This document shows, piece by piece, positions 26,379 through 35,508 of a stretch of DNA of 52,395 bases. The first letter of the stretch is position 1. Each line of letters begins with the position of its first letter. This stretch comes from Kiritimatiellia bacterium (GTDB lineage Bacteria > Verrucomicrobiota > Kiritimatiellia > UBA8416 > JADHWI01). Made by a program: the position numbers and the translations under genes. A model generated the notes under the pieces. That model was not told the DNA's origin and did no database searches. It saw only the letters and a program-made list of their open reading frames with translations. Where the stretch lies: NCBI GenBank assembly GCA_016783565.1, contig JADHWI010000013.1, positions 1-52,395 of the forward strand. Reading direction: 5' to 3'.

Positions 26379-27143
26379 TTTACGCAAGCGCAACGCATGC
26401 TCCGTCTCGGCGTTTGCAAGCGTCGTCAAGGCGCGACGAAAAGATGCGATGGGCGTCAATCGTGCAAGTTCACGATAAAACCCTGCAGTGGACTCTTCGT
26501 GTCGAATAGCAATCTCCAAAATGTCCAGATCCTTGGGGGCCGTTGCTGTTTGCAATCGCTCATAAGGAGGCAGCGACGATGCCATGGTGGGCTCCAATTC
26601 TGCACCTTCCTTTGCACCGGTACGGTCAACAAGCAAAAGTTGCTCAAAATGTCTTTCTTCCTCATGTGCTAGCTCAAGAAGAAGCGCGCGTAGCGCAGGG
26701 AGCGTTGCATCTTCCGACATGTGCGAATAATCCTCAAAAGCAGTCCGCTCAAGCTCGGCAGCACCACGGAGCATGATCGAAACAATTCCTGATTGCGCCG
26801 ATTCTGTCGGCGTGATTTCGCCAGGCGTTTTCAGCGCATCTCGCACAAGCAGCACACCGAAGATCACAAAAAGGACGCCCGCACCAATACGAATGTACTT
26901 TTCCGGGATTACACGAGTAAGCGCCCCACCCACCAGAACTGCAATAAGCGTAGAGAAAACAAGAGCGGCGGATGCCGCAAAGAAAATCGTCCATTTCGCA
27001 GATCCTGACGACGCCGCTCTCGCCATGGCTGCCAACTGAGTCTTATCGCCTAACTCCGCAAGAAAGATTAACACGAACGTACTAAAAAATAGTTGCAACT
27101 TCAAATTAGCTCCTGGTGCATTCGCTTGTCTACTGTGATCCAT
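26358..27143 (-). CDS. GDT1/UPF0016 membrane domain fused to a ferritin-like domain
   Basis: A 261-aa protein from ATG 27143, preceded by AAGGA. Residues 15-103 form one UPF0016 (TMEM165/GDT1) unit of three helices with the signature ELGDKT at 30-35. This family exports Mn2+ or moves Ca2+, and full-length members contain two such units, so this protein must dimerise or pair. Residues 125-258 form a four-helix ferritin/rubrerythrin-like bundle with a complete set of probable di-metal ligands: E132, E162xxH165, E216/E217 and E246xxH249. The fusion suggests a metal exporter with a cytoplasmic metal-sensing or metal-oxidising domain. The membrane-bound ferritin MbfA has the analogous but inverted arrangement with a VIT-type domain. 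A GTG at 27170 is an alternative start. Confidence 0.85.
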   Translation of the reverse strand: MDHSRQANAPGANLKLQLFFSTFVLIFLAELGDKTQLAAMARAASSGSAKWTIFFAASAALVFSTLIAVLVGGALTRVIPEKYIRIGAGVLFVIFGVLLVRDALKTPGEITPTESAQSGIVSIMLRGAAELERTAFEDYSHMSEDATLPALRALLLELAHEEERHFEQLLLVDRTGAKEGAELEPTMASSLPPYERLQTATAPKDLDILEIAIRHEESTAGFYRELARLTPIASFRRALTTLANAETEHALRLRKLLPDVD

Positions 27144-27332
27144 ATTGTCCTTAATGTGCGCCAAATGCACGTCTTTTCAGAATCATACGCAGCAAAAACG
27201 GAACTTGCCAAACCACCGTGGATTGAGCAAAGTAAGACCCTTGACTATGTTCCTCGTGATCCTGTCTATACGGGTGGACCGTTACATGCACTGAGGAATC
27301 TTCTACAAGTTGAATTGAGGAGTTCGTTAAAA

Positions 27333-28145
27333 GTGAAGAAATCAACCATCGTTTCATTTCTTTCCCAACATATAGCCATGCAAACGGTCGCAGTTCTCAT
27401 GCTGCCCTTACTGATGTGTGGATGCCTGACATTATCGACACCAAATCTTGAAACGGAGTTAGTTGTGGGCGTTACCGGGAATAATGCGCCATTCTTTGTC
27501 GGGACAGAAAAGGCCCCTTCAGGATTGGACGTTGAGCTGGCAATAAAACTGGCTGAAAGATTCAAACAAACGCTTCGGATTGAGAAAATGCCTGCGCATA
27601 AATTGGCTGCTGCCGTTGATGACGGAAGGATCGACATCGTCATGAACGGCATGATGGTAACTAAAGAAAATCGCGACAAATTCAGTTTTGCCCTACCCTA
27701 TTTACAGAACGGGCAGATGCTTGTTGTGCGCGCGGAAGATGCCGGCCTGTACCGACCAGCATCAACGATCAAAACGACACAAAAGAAAATCGCTGTTGTA
27801 GAGAACAGTCGAGGTGAGGCCTATGCGAAGGCATACTGCCCATCCGCCACCATTGTTGCCGAATCTACGGCCTTAAAAGCATTTACCCGCCTTGCAGATG
27901 CTCGCGCCGATGTCGTGATTATCGATGCAGTAACAGCCAATTATATGTGCGATCAGACTCCTGGAACTAAAATAATTCTCGATCCCTTGACCACCATAGA
28001 TGTGGCCTGGGCTGCAGATTCCGTCAATTTCAAGCTGCTGGATAAACTAAACGCAGCTCGCGCCGCGTGGATTAGAGACGGATCGCTGAATGAAATCATC
28101 AACAGATGGATTCCTGGTTACAACAAGATGGGCTTCGATAAATAA
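27333..28145 (+). CDS. periplasmic amino-acid-type solute-binding lipoprotein (SBP_bac_3)
   Basis: A 270-aa protein. GTG 27333 is chosen because GAGGAG lies 10-11 nt upstream and it gives a KK-led signal sequence ending LPLLMCGC, a plausible lipobox. ATG 27378 is an alternative start. The mature part is a type II periplasmic binding fold (GVTGNNAPFFVG, GLDVELAIKLAERF, DIVMNGMMVTKENRDKFSFALPY, and ADVVIIDAVTANYM). Such proteins bind amino acids for ABC importers or act as sensory domains. No permease or ATPase is adjacent, so its partner is elsewhere or it acts alone. Confidence 0.85.
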   Translation: MKKSTIVSFLSQHIAMQTVAVLMLPLLMCGCLTLSTPNLETELVVGVTGNNAPFFVGTEKAPSGLDVELAIKLAERFKQTLRIEKMPAHKLAAAVDDGRIDIVMNGMMVTKENRDKFSFALPYLQNGQMLVVRAEDAGLYRPASTIKTTQKKIAVVENSRGEAYAKAYCPSATIVAESTALKAFTRLADARADVVIIDAVTANYMCDQTPGTKIILDPLTTIDVAWAADSVNFKLLDKLNAARAAWIRDGSLNEIINRWIPGYNKMGFDK

Positions 28146-28269
28146 TATCGACTGCCTCTGTCAGCAGATCCCGTCTTGCCGCTGCTTGAACGTCTCTAGC
28201 ATGGCGTTGGAAATTGCGTGACAATCTCCATTTCTTTCTTTGCCGCTTTTTTAAATAGGCATAATACGA

Positions 28270-29430
28270 ATGAGTGATAGTTCAAGTTATGTCACGTCAA
28301 CCGTGCGGCATGTCTATATTCATGTGCCCTTTTGCAGCGGCAAATGTTCATACTGTGCCTTCTACTCCGAGCCCTGCTCCCACAAACGTATCGTTAGGTA
28401 TATTGAGGCGTTGAACAGGGAGCTTGAGCTGTTTGGCAAACAATACGGGATGCTCGTTCCTGACACGCTCTATATTGGTGGCGGAACACCATCAATACTT
28501 CCAGATGAAGCACTGGCAGACTTCATGCGCATGATCCACAAACACATCAGGATGAATACTCTTGTCGAATACACCATGGAAGCAAACCCGGGAACGCTTT
28601 CAGACTCGACTATTGCCTTGCTCAAAAATTCAGGCGTAAACCGAATCAGTCTTGGAGCACAATCATTTGATGAGAAGATTCTAACCACTATGGGGCGTCG
28701 TCATTCTTCTGGTGATATTACAAGAACCGTCGAATGCTTACGAACTCACGGACTAGCTAATATTAGCCTGGATCTCATTGCGGCATTTCCAGGTGTCGAT
28801 ACTCAAATCTGGCGAGATAGCTTGCAGAAAATTCTCGCCATTCGTCCGCCTCATATCTCCGTTTACGCCTGTTCTGTTGAGCCAGGCACCAGGCTGGAGC
28901 AGCAGCAACGCATGGGGGAAATACCGTGTCCAACAGAATCCGAAAGCCTGGAACAATTGGACTCTGCATACGAATCTCTGACATCGAGCGGGTACACCCC
29001 ATATGAGACATCGAACTACGCACTTAAAGATCACGCATGTCGCCACAACATGGCCTATTGGCAGGGAAAAGATTATGCGGGATTCGGACCTGCGGCCGCA
29101 TCTAGACTGGGTCAGTTGCGCCGTCACAATTCAGAGAACCTGACAGCGTACTGTGCGGAGCTCGAGAAAGGACTCTGGCCGCCGGCGGAATCCGAAGTCG
29201 TCTCGATTCAAGATGACATAACAGAGCGTTTTGTTTTCGGGTTTCGAACAGCCTACGGCTGCAAGCTTCCCAATGAGAACGATGTTCCCGAAGCTCTATT
29301 TACGCATTGGATATGCACCTTGTCTGACCTGCAGTCACGCCGACTGGTATGCCAACAAGATGGGCGCTGGTGCCTTACTCATCGCAGTCGGCATCTTGCT
29401 GATGCTGTTGCGCGTGAACTACTACCTTGA
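28270..29430 (+). CDS. hemW: HemW-like radical SAM protein (coproporphyrinogen III oxidase homologue)
   Basis: A 386-aa protein with the N-terminal cluster motif HVPFCSGKCSYCAF, YIGGGTPS, EANPG, GVNRISLGAQSF and YETSNYA. HemW proteins bind haem and are thought to insert it into respiratory enzymes; they lack the extra residues needed for true HemN activity and have often been misnamed. The C-terminal HemN_C part is present (LADAVARELL). Spacing to exbD is 74 nt. Confidence 0.9.
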   Translation: MSDSSSYVTSTVRHVYIHVPFCSGKCSYCAFYSEPCSHKRIVRYIEALNRELELFGKQYGMLVPDTLYIGGGTPSILPDEALADFMRMIHKHIRMNTLVEYTMEANPGTLSDSTIALLKNSGVNRISLGAQSFDEKILTTMGRRHSSGDITRTVECLRTHGLANISLDLIAAFPGVDTQIWRDSLQKILAIRPPHISVYACSVEPGTRLEQQQRMGEIPCPTESESLEQLDSAYESLTSSGYTPYETSNYALKDHACRHNMAYWQGKDYAGFGPAAASRLGQLRRHNSENLTAYCAELEKGLWPPAESEVVSIQDDITERFVFGFRTAYGCKLPNENDVPEALFTHWICTLSDLQSRRLVCQQDGRWCLTHRSRHLADAVARELLP

Positions 29431-29504
29431 ATCACCCCCTAAGAAATGATCATGCACACGCGTTCTACCAGTGAAGCGTAAGCAATACAAAAGGAGGGTT
29501 CTCA

Positions 29505-29903
29505 ATGCATAACCGAACATCTTCTCAGAAAGCGTTGCAACTTCCCATGACACCTATGATCGATGTGGTATGCCTGCTGCTTATCTTCTTCCTGGTTGTA
29601 TTCAATCCCGAAAAGGTTCAGTCAGGATTGGATGCATCCAGCACCAGTGGCAGTGGTCAGCCATTTCCTGCTGCTGTGGGCATCGGAATCACAGCACATG
29701 GATACACGCTTCAAGGATTGCCTGCATCACTTCAACGCATTGACTCTCGTCTCGCCCATCTGGCCAGGTTTGATGCACCGATCCCCATTCATGTAACGTG
29801 CACATACGACTCGACACATTCACAATTGGTAAAACTTCTGGATACCTGCGTAAAAAACAAAATGCATACCATCTCTATCAGCGCACCGCCCTCCGGCCGA
29901 TAA
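29505..29903 (+). CDS. exbD: ExbD/TolR-family biopolymer transport protein
   Basis: A 132-aa protein with a cytoplasmic N-terminus, the family motif PMTPMIDVVCLLLIFFLV (a membrane helix beginning with the essential Asp), and a small periplasmic domain. With ExbB and TonB such proteins use the proton gradient to drive outer-membrane transport. Start ATG 29505 has a strong AGGAGGG. No exbB or tonB lies nearby. The periplasmic domain is short and ends in PPSGR. Confidence 0.88.
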   Translation: MHNRTSSQKALQLPMTPMIDVVCLLLIFFLVVFNPEKVQSGLDASSTSGSGQPFPAAVGIGITAHGYTLQGLPASLQRIDSRLAHLARFDAPIPIHVTCTYDSTHSQLVKLLDTCVKNKMHTISISAPPSGR

Positions 29904-29916
29904 CGCTGACAGAAGG

Positions 29917-31638
29917 CTACGGGCCCGGCACGCGCAGACGATAGAACCCGAAAGTGCCTTTCTGTAGGGTATGAATGAAATTGGTCTCTGTCGCAGTGGG
30001 GGGATCATTGGTGAAGATTGTGGACCATTGGCCCAGACCTGCAGTGTCGCACGATTCCAGTAATTGCTGTGCACTTTGACCGCCTTGCCAAAGTATTCTC
30101 ACGCCATCATCCAGGGACTCAATGCTTATAAATTTCAAGACCGAAGCGGAGTTTGTTGGAATGGTATCGGCATAGAATTCTTCCCAGGCCATCAATCCAT
30201 CACCATCACTATCACTCAATGCCGCAGAATCAAAGGGACTGGAAAAACCATGCTCCGCCAACCACCAATGGGGCACTCCATTGGTAGCAAATGACATGGC
30301 AAAACCCGCGCGAAGCTGCACAGGGCTTGTCATACTCACCGTCACCGTTGCACTATGAATATCACCGGTTGTAATCCAATTCGTGCCGGGCCCGCTCCAG
30401 CTTGTAAAGTGATAATGCGGATCAGGCACGGCGGTGATGACCACGTTTGACCCAGCATGCCGCCAGCCATTAGAAGGGATCACCCATCCCCACCCATCTG
30501 TCTCGGCATTCAACCAGTAATTTGTAAGCCACAACCAACTCAGCATACTGTTGTTGGTCAGCACCATGACCATATTTGTCTCGCTGCCGACACTCACCCC
30601 GTTTGTATCAGTTCCGCCGGACAATGCCCATCCGGTGCATACGTACTGCGTTGTGTCATAACGCTCAAACGGCGTGCACCCATTCGTCACCACTGCCCCC
30701 CAATCATTCGTATATGTCCCGACACCCGGCATTGGTTCTCCGTGTCTCGATTCAATCTCATACGGCAAAGTCAGCCACTCCATGTTAAGCATCAAGTCCC
30801 CCATCTCGCCATCATACCCATCTACGGCAATCATAAATGTTTCATCCTTCTCAACAGAGAACGCGACTTCACTTGTAAATATCTCCCCCAACTGGATGTC
30901 ATCCGAGCTCGCTATTTCGCTGAGAGCCATCAGGCTTTCCCCCTGGTAAACACCAAGCAACGTATCAATCGAACTTTCGCGTGTATTCAGCAGAACGCGA
31001 CCACTACCCTCTGCTGTCCATTTCCACCAGACAGACGCATTTCCACCCGCGCGAGGGTGTGCATGCAATGGCTCTCCCGGTTCGCGTAATGCATTCACGT
31101 TCGAGGATGACACGCTGAAAAACATTCCACTCACAACGGTTGCATTTGTGAACAGATCATGATCCGGACTCAGTATCATGCCCGCGTCGAACGTAAGAGC
31201 TAAATGCACCTCACCCGTTGAAATTGACGATGCCTTGCCGTCCACAACAAGATGATACGTGACGTTTGACTCTGCTGCAAAACGCACGCGACTTTCCCAT
31301 TTATCCGCATGATCGTCGTTTGATATGATTTCAGACAAACCTGTGACGGAGCTACCGGTATAGACCGCAAGGAGTGTTTGAAAGTCACTGCCGTCTGTGA
31401 CGATCTCTGTTTCGCCATGATCAGGGGCTTTCCATTTCCACCAGACAGATGCAGCGCCCGGCTCGTTCGCATGATCAGGTTCACCAGCCTCCTTGCCGGC
31501 GCCACCATTATTTGCAACAAGAGAGATATCCTCACCAGAAAGTAAAACGGCTGCAGAGAACAAGTCATTCGAAGGCACCGCGCAAAGCCATTGCGCGGCG
31601 CCCAACACACTTGCCAATACAACCGTTCCTACCCGCAT
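29917..31638 (-). CDS. secreted surface protein: two beta-sandwich repeats, InlB-type repeat, calcium loop
   Basis: A 573-aa protein with a signal peptide (about 1-20, ending QWLCA). Two related domains of about 140 residues follow, each opening NDLFSAAVLLSG / HDLFTNATVVSG and containing ASVWWKWKAP / ASVWWKWTAE, FQTLLAVYTG / IDTLLGVYQG, and TYHLVVDG / TFMIAVDG. These resemble pre-peptidase-C-terminal-type folds. Around residues 305-455 is a stretch ending in a divergent InlB B-repeat (HYHFTSWSGPGTNW, VQLRAGFAM). Near 475-500 a DSDGDGLMAWEEF loop resembles a calcium-binding EF-hand or TSP3 motif. No sorting signal is recognised. AAAGGGAA precedes ATG 31638. It lies 9 nt downstream of the HYR gene, so the two are probably co-transcribed. 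Confidence 0.85.
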   Translation of the reverse strand: MRVGTVVLASVLGAAQWLCAVPSNDLFSAAVLLSGEDISLVANNGGAGKEAGEPDHANEPGAASVWWKWKAPDHGETEIVTDGSDFQTLLAVYTGSSVTGLSEIISNDDHADKWESRVRFAAESNVTYHLVVDGKASSISTGEVHLALTFDAGMILSPDHDLFTNATVVSGMFFSVSSSNVNALREPGEPLHAHPRAGGNASVWWKWTAEGSGRVLLNTRESSIDTLLGVYQGESLMALSEIASSDDIQLGEIFTSEVAFSVEKDETFMIAVDGYDGEMGDLMLNMEWLTLPYEIESRHGEPMPGVGTYTNDWGAVVTNGCTPFERYDTTQYVCTGWALSGGTDTNGVSVGSETNMVMVLTNNSMLSWLWLTNYWLNAETDGWGWVIPSNGWRHAGSNVVITAVPDPHYHFTSWSGPGTNWITTGDIHSATVTVSMTSPVQLRAGFAMSFATNGVPHWWLAEHGFSSPFDSAALSDSDGDGLMAWEEFYADTIPTNSASVLKFISIESLDDGVRILWQGGQSAQQLLESCDTAGLGQWSTIFTNDPPTATETNFIHTLQKGTFGFYRLRVPGP

Positions 31639-31647
31639 ATTTCCCTT

Positions 31648-34600
31648 TTAATCAACATTGAAGTTGATCTGCGCGTAGCCATCATCGTCAAGCTCGAGGA
31701 GAACCTCCCTCGTCTCACCGCCAGATTCCACAAGCTGGACGTAGTACGTTGCCCCATTGCCAATGTTTCTGTAATTCAGGACGTACGCGCCAAGATCGTC
31801 CGTTACAGCACTTGTTTTGACCCTACCTTTCCTGTTCAGGAGATTCACCGTCAACCCCGGGAGAGGCACCGTTCCGGAATCACCCAGAACCAATCCAGAC
31901 ACACCTACTGCATGCTTGAGGTCGTTGATACTCTGCACCGTATCCTCTGCACTCTCAGGCGGCTCGTTGGTCATGATCATGCTGAATGTATATTCAGCCA
32001 GATCCGGAATCACAACATCGAGTACACCGTTCGTGTTGGCATCCCAGCACTCGATTGCATTGTTATCCATATCACGCCCCAGGCCACCTTGTCCCTTGAG
32101 ACCGTAATCAAGATGGATATTCAGGTAGATCATACCGCTTTCAGGCACAACCAGATCCTCAGCCGCAACAATCACTTCGCTGCCACCTCCATAAGATTCC
32201 AGCGTTACGCGGGTCTTATCCTCCCAGATCGTGTTTCCGGGAAGGAGGCAGATTGAAGCATCCTGCCCTACATCAACGCCAACCCAGTCATAGGCATGCA
32301 ACGGCGTTGCACCCTGCGTGACATAGGGATACGGCAACGTCAGATAGAAGCTGACCACTTCGTTCGATTCGCCATGATAAATGACGTTAAAGAACGTCTG
32401 ACCAGGATTACTTGAGGTCAGTTTCTGACAGACCTTGTTGAGTCCGTCATGCGTATATCGAAGCAGGAACTGGCGTCCGGCCAGCAAATCATCCACATCA
32501 AATGTGCAAAGTGAACTGCTTGTCACCAGCGCAGCCGGCAGGCATGCCATAGTTTGCACACAGCTTGCAGTATTACTGCAGGCATCCGTGGTGGTCCATG
32601 TCCTCACCAGCACCTGCGGGCAATCACCGACCAATTCATCGCTATACTCAACCTCCAGCGGGCTGCCGTCTCCATCTATCGCAATAGCCCAGCCCAGAGC
32701 ATCAGGGCTGAGGTTTGTCGGGCAGTCCTCACAGGTAAATACCAGATCCGGAGGGCACTCGATCATGGGTGGTGCATCCACAATCGTGATGATTTGATCG
32801 CAAGTAACACGGTTCTGACAAGGATCCGTAATCGTGTAGGTCCTTGTTACAGTACCTGCGCAATCATCTCCGTCATAAGCTCCGTCAACATACGATACGA
32901 GCAGTTGTTCAGAGGTCCCGTTATCCAACGCCGTGCCACCCAGCAACAAAAACTCCGCAAGGTTTGTAGCCCCAGAAGGAACGGGTTCATCGCTATAGAT
33001 CTCGATCCCGTCAGGACAGGTCACCGTTGGTGGCGAGTCATCGCTGACGGCAATGATCTGCGCGCAACTATTCGAATTACCGCATGGATCAGTCACGGTA
33101 TACGTACGTGTGATGATACCGCCACAGATTCCTCCAACAAGGGCACTGTTAGACACGCTCAGCGACAGGTCGCCCAGACAGTTGTCACTGGCCGAGCCTC
33201 CAAGCGCCTCGAACTCCTCCAGAGAGGTTGCTGCGTCCGGCACCTCGGCCAACGTTTCCACGTTGGTGGGGCCTGGGCATGTGATCGAAGGAGGCGTGTT
33301 GTCAGCAATCGTAATCACTTGATCACAGTTTGTGGAGTTACCGCAAAGGTCCCTGATGGTATACGTCCTCGTGATAGTGCCTCCGCACGCCCCGCCCTCA
33401 AGCGGTCCATTTGTGGACGTCAGCGTAAGGTCGCCAATACAATTATCCGTAGCGGTACCAATCAAGTCTCGGAAATCATCGATAGTCGTTACCGCAGGCG
33501 GAAGATCCTCAATGCACTCAATACTAATATCGTTTGTACATGCCGCTTCTGGTGGAGTGTTGTCCGCAACAGTAATGACCTGAGTGCACGACGACGAATT
33601 GCCGCAATAGTCAGAAATAGTGTACGTTCTCGCAATCGTCCCGCCGCAGGCACCACCTGCCAGGCTGCCATCTGAAGAGCCAACCGTCAGGCTGCCATTG
33701 CAATTATCCGTAGCAGTGCCAATTAACGCCCAAAAATCTTCAATCGTTGTAACCGCCGGTGGAAGATCTTCCTCGCACTCTATCGCTATATCATTGGTGC
33801 ATGCCACATCGGGCGCAACTTGATCATGAACGGTAATCGTTTGATCGCATGTTGCAGCATTGCCACACCGATCGAAGATCACATAGCTCCGTAGAATTGT
33901 ACCGCCGCAAGGCCCGTTGGTAAGCGCACCATCAGCAGAAAGCACCGAAATGGCCCCACCACAAGCATTGGAGATTGATCCACCTGCAGCAAGAAACTCA
34001 CTCTCATTTGTGGCTGCCGCAGGCACATTGCCAATACAATCAACTGAAATATTACTTGGACACGAAATCACAGGAGTGTCATCTGCAACCGAAACCTGAA
34101 CGCTGCACGCATTCGTGCAACCATTCTCGTTTGCGATCGCCAGCATGACCGTGAAAGTCTGTGAGCAATTACTACCAACATCCACGACGACCATCGAATT
34201 AGTTGCGTCACCAAGTATTGTGGCGTTTCCGCTCACTTGCCATAAATAGGATGCCATATCGAGTGGTCCGACGTAAATGTGTCCGAGCGATTCCGGACAC
34301 AATGGCCCCGCTGGTCCTTCAATGCCACAGGTTGGCAAGGCATGGACCGCGACATCCGTCGTGCAGGTCGACGACACGTCCGCCGCCGTCACGACCACTG
34401 TATAGGTACCGGCATCAGCCAGTGCCGCAGTGCTAATCACAGGGTTGGCATCGATTGATGAAAACCCACCAGGACCGCTCCAACTATAGGTAGCATCAGG
34501 AACTAATTCCGCAAAAAGTGTCACGTCATCACCTTCACACACAGGACCACTGTTGGATGCAATGCAGGGCGGAGGCGTCGCCGGCACCCGTTTGATATCA

Positions 34601-34761
34601 GCACCCTTAATCTGGTTATCCTGCTTGCCCAGAGACGCACCATCCAGGGCGATGACATAGAAGTGATACGGTCCACCACTGATGGATGCGGATCCTAAAC
34701 CCTCTCCATATCCGATACCCGCATCCAGCGGATCCACACCAACAGATAGATGACCTGCCAC
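31648..34761 (-). CDS. HYR-like repeat surface protein, C-terminal portion after an in-frame stop
   Basis: A 1037-codon frame in the same phase as the 34837-35508 gene. Only the stop TAA 34837-34839 separates them, and the 25 codons between the stop and GTG 34761 are open and read as normal beta-sheet protein (AEYTLTWTSAS). In order it holds a short beta domain, a PKD-like segment (TYSWSGPGGF), five cysteine-paired 87-88-residue HYR-like repeats and a sixth degenerate one, a domain with VIPDLAEYTF, and a terminal SdrD/Cna-B-like domain (GLTVNLLNRKG, TDDLGAYVLNY). It has no signal peptide of its own, so it is exported only if the stop is read through, reverted or is a sequencing error. The likely role is adhesion or cell-surface structure. 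Confidence 0.8.
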   Translation of the reverse strand: MAGHLSVGVDPLDAGIGYGEGLGSASISGGPYHFYVIALDGASLGKQDNQIKGADIKRVPATPPPCIASNSGPVCEGDDVTLFAELVPDATYSWSGPGGFSSIDANPVISTAALADAGTYTVVVTAADVSSTCTTDVAVHALPTCGIEGPAGPLCPESLGHIYVGPLDMASYLWQVSGNATILGDATNSMVVVDVGSNCSQTFTVMLAIANENGCTNACSVQVSVADDTPVISCPSNISVDCIGNVPAAATNESEFLAAGGSISNACGGAISVLSADGALTNGPCGGTILRSYVIFDRCGNAATCDQTITVHDQVAPDVACTNDIAIECEEDLPPAVTTIEDFWALIGTATDNCNGSLTVGSSDGSLAGGACGGTIARTYTISDYCGNSSSCTQVITVADNTPPEAACTNDISIECIEDLPPAVTTIDDFRDLIGTATDNCIGDLTLTSTNGPLEGGACGGTITRTYTIRDLCGNSTNCDQVITIADNTPPSITCPGPTNVETLAEVPDAATSLEEFEALGGSASDNCLGDLSLSVSNSALVGGICGGIITRTYTVTDPCGNSNSCAQIIAVSDDSPPTVTCPDGIEIYSDEPVPSGATNLAEFLLLGGTALDNGTSEQLLVSYVDGAYDGDDCAGTVTRTYTITDPCQNRVTCDQIITIVDAPPMIECPPDLVFTCEDCPTNLSPDALGWAIAIDGDGSPLEVEYSDELVGDCPQVLVRTWTTTDACSNTASCVQTMACLPAALVTSSSLCTFDVDDLLAGRQFLLRYTHDGLNKVCQKLTSSNPGQTFFNVIYHGESNEVVSFYLTLPYPYVTQGATPLHAYDWVGVDVGQDASICLLPGNTIWEDKTRVTLESYGGGSEVIVAAEDLVVPESGMIYLNIHLDYGLKGQGGLGRDMDNNAIECWDANTNGVLDVVIPDLAEYTFSMIMTNEPPESAEDTVQSINDLKHAVGVSGLVLGDSGTVPLPGLTVNLLNRKGRVKTSAVTDDLGAYVLNYRNIGNGATYYVQLVESGGETREVLLELDDDGYAQINFNVD
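32776..34083 (-). repeat. five tandem HYR-like protein repeats (units of 261-264 nt)
   Basis: Unit starts on the minus strand are about 34083, 33822, 33561, 33300 and 33039; the last ends at 32776. A sixth, degenerate unit continues to about 32530. Each unit follows xxPPxxxCxxxIxIEC...DNC...CGGTxxRTYTIxDxCGNSxxCxQxITVxD, with paired cysteines. The units starting at 33822 and 33561 are the most alike (LPPAVTTI, LIGTATDNC in both), pointing to a recent duplication. Unit 5 has lost some of the cysteines. Confidence 0.9.
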
Positions 34762-34836
34762 CTCGACAACAACAGCGGTTGATGCGGAGGTCCATGTTAG
34801 CGTATATTCTGCACTCTGGTTGTCCTTTGTTCCGCT

Positions 34837-35508
34837 TTATCCATCAAAACTGATTGATGCCGAAACAATTTCTGCATCCCCATGGATCGTGAGTGAACGA
34901 TCACCGAAACCTGCAGATTCATATGCCGCAATGCGATCCGAGATGTTGCCCCCCAAATTTGGATCAGCGATCGCATCTGGAATACTGACGACACTCGATG
35001 AGCCATCATGCGCACGAGTACAGTTAAGCCGCATGTCTTGCGAGTCAGGATCAGGCTCCGCACCACACGCGTCAACAACATCGAGTAACCCCTCCCCCAG
35101 TGCGATCAGATCTGCAGCAAGACGGGCTTGCTCCCACGATGTAAGGAAATCGTATGCATGCAATCCTCCCTTTGTTACTTCATGCCCAAAGGTCAAAGTA
35201 TGCACGTCACCAGGCGTTGATGTAACATCTTTAAAGATGATGCGCTGCAACGTCGACATTCCTTCAAAATATCGCGAATTGTTCTGTTGCAGAATGGAAC
35301 CGATCCAGTGCACCGTTCCCAGTGCATAAGGGCTGTCATTGTTGGCAGACTGCCTGAAGTCGATTTTTTGCGAATTTGCTACACAAGCAAATCCGAGTAG
35401 AACTGACAACGCGAGAATCACGATCGATCCACTCGCCGTATTTCCACATGGTTTCCGGAACCTCATGAGAGTCCGAAAACTGAGCCTGTAGGTCCCCACC
35501 CGTGTCAT
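34837..35508 (-). CDS. N-terminal portion of the interrupted HYR-like surface protein
   Basis: A 223-aa product ending at TAA 34837-34839. ATG 35508 has an excellent AGGAGG eight bases upstream; the frame further upstream is unsupported. A signal sequence (GSIVILALSVLLGFACVANS, about residues 27-46) is followed by a domain with YALGTVHWIGSILQQNNSRY, EGMSTLQRIIF, LTFGHEVTKGG and ISDRIAAYESAGFGDRSLTI. The sequence stops mid-domain at SISFDG and the same fold continues after the stop, so this looks like one 1286-codon gene cut by a nonsense codon. Confidence 0.8.
   Translation of the reverse strand: MTRVGTYRLSFRTLMRFRKPCGNTASGSIVILALSVLLGFACVANSQKIDFRQSANNDSPYALGTVHWIGSILQQNNSRYFEGMSTLQRIIFKDVTSTPGDVHTLTFGHEVTKGGLHAYDFLTSWEQARLAADLIALGEGLLDVVDACGAEPDPDSQDMRLNCTRAHDGSSSVVSIPDAIADPNLGGNISDRIAAYESAGFGDRSLTIHGDAEIVSASISFDG

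Noticed and set aside
29360-29449. Small membrane-helix frame (MGAGALLIAVGILL...) overlapping the end of hemW
   Set aside because: It is out of frame with a normal HemW C-terminus and has no ribosome-binding site; hydrophobicity is probably a by-product of the hemW codons.
32554-33675. Long plus-strand frame (373 codons) across the HYR repeats
   Set aside because: Antisense shadow of the repeat units: its own periodicity follows the 261-nt repeats and the composition is Arg/Ile/Cys-biased.
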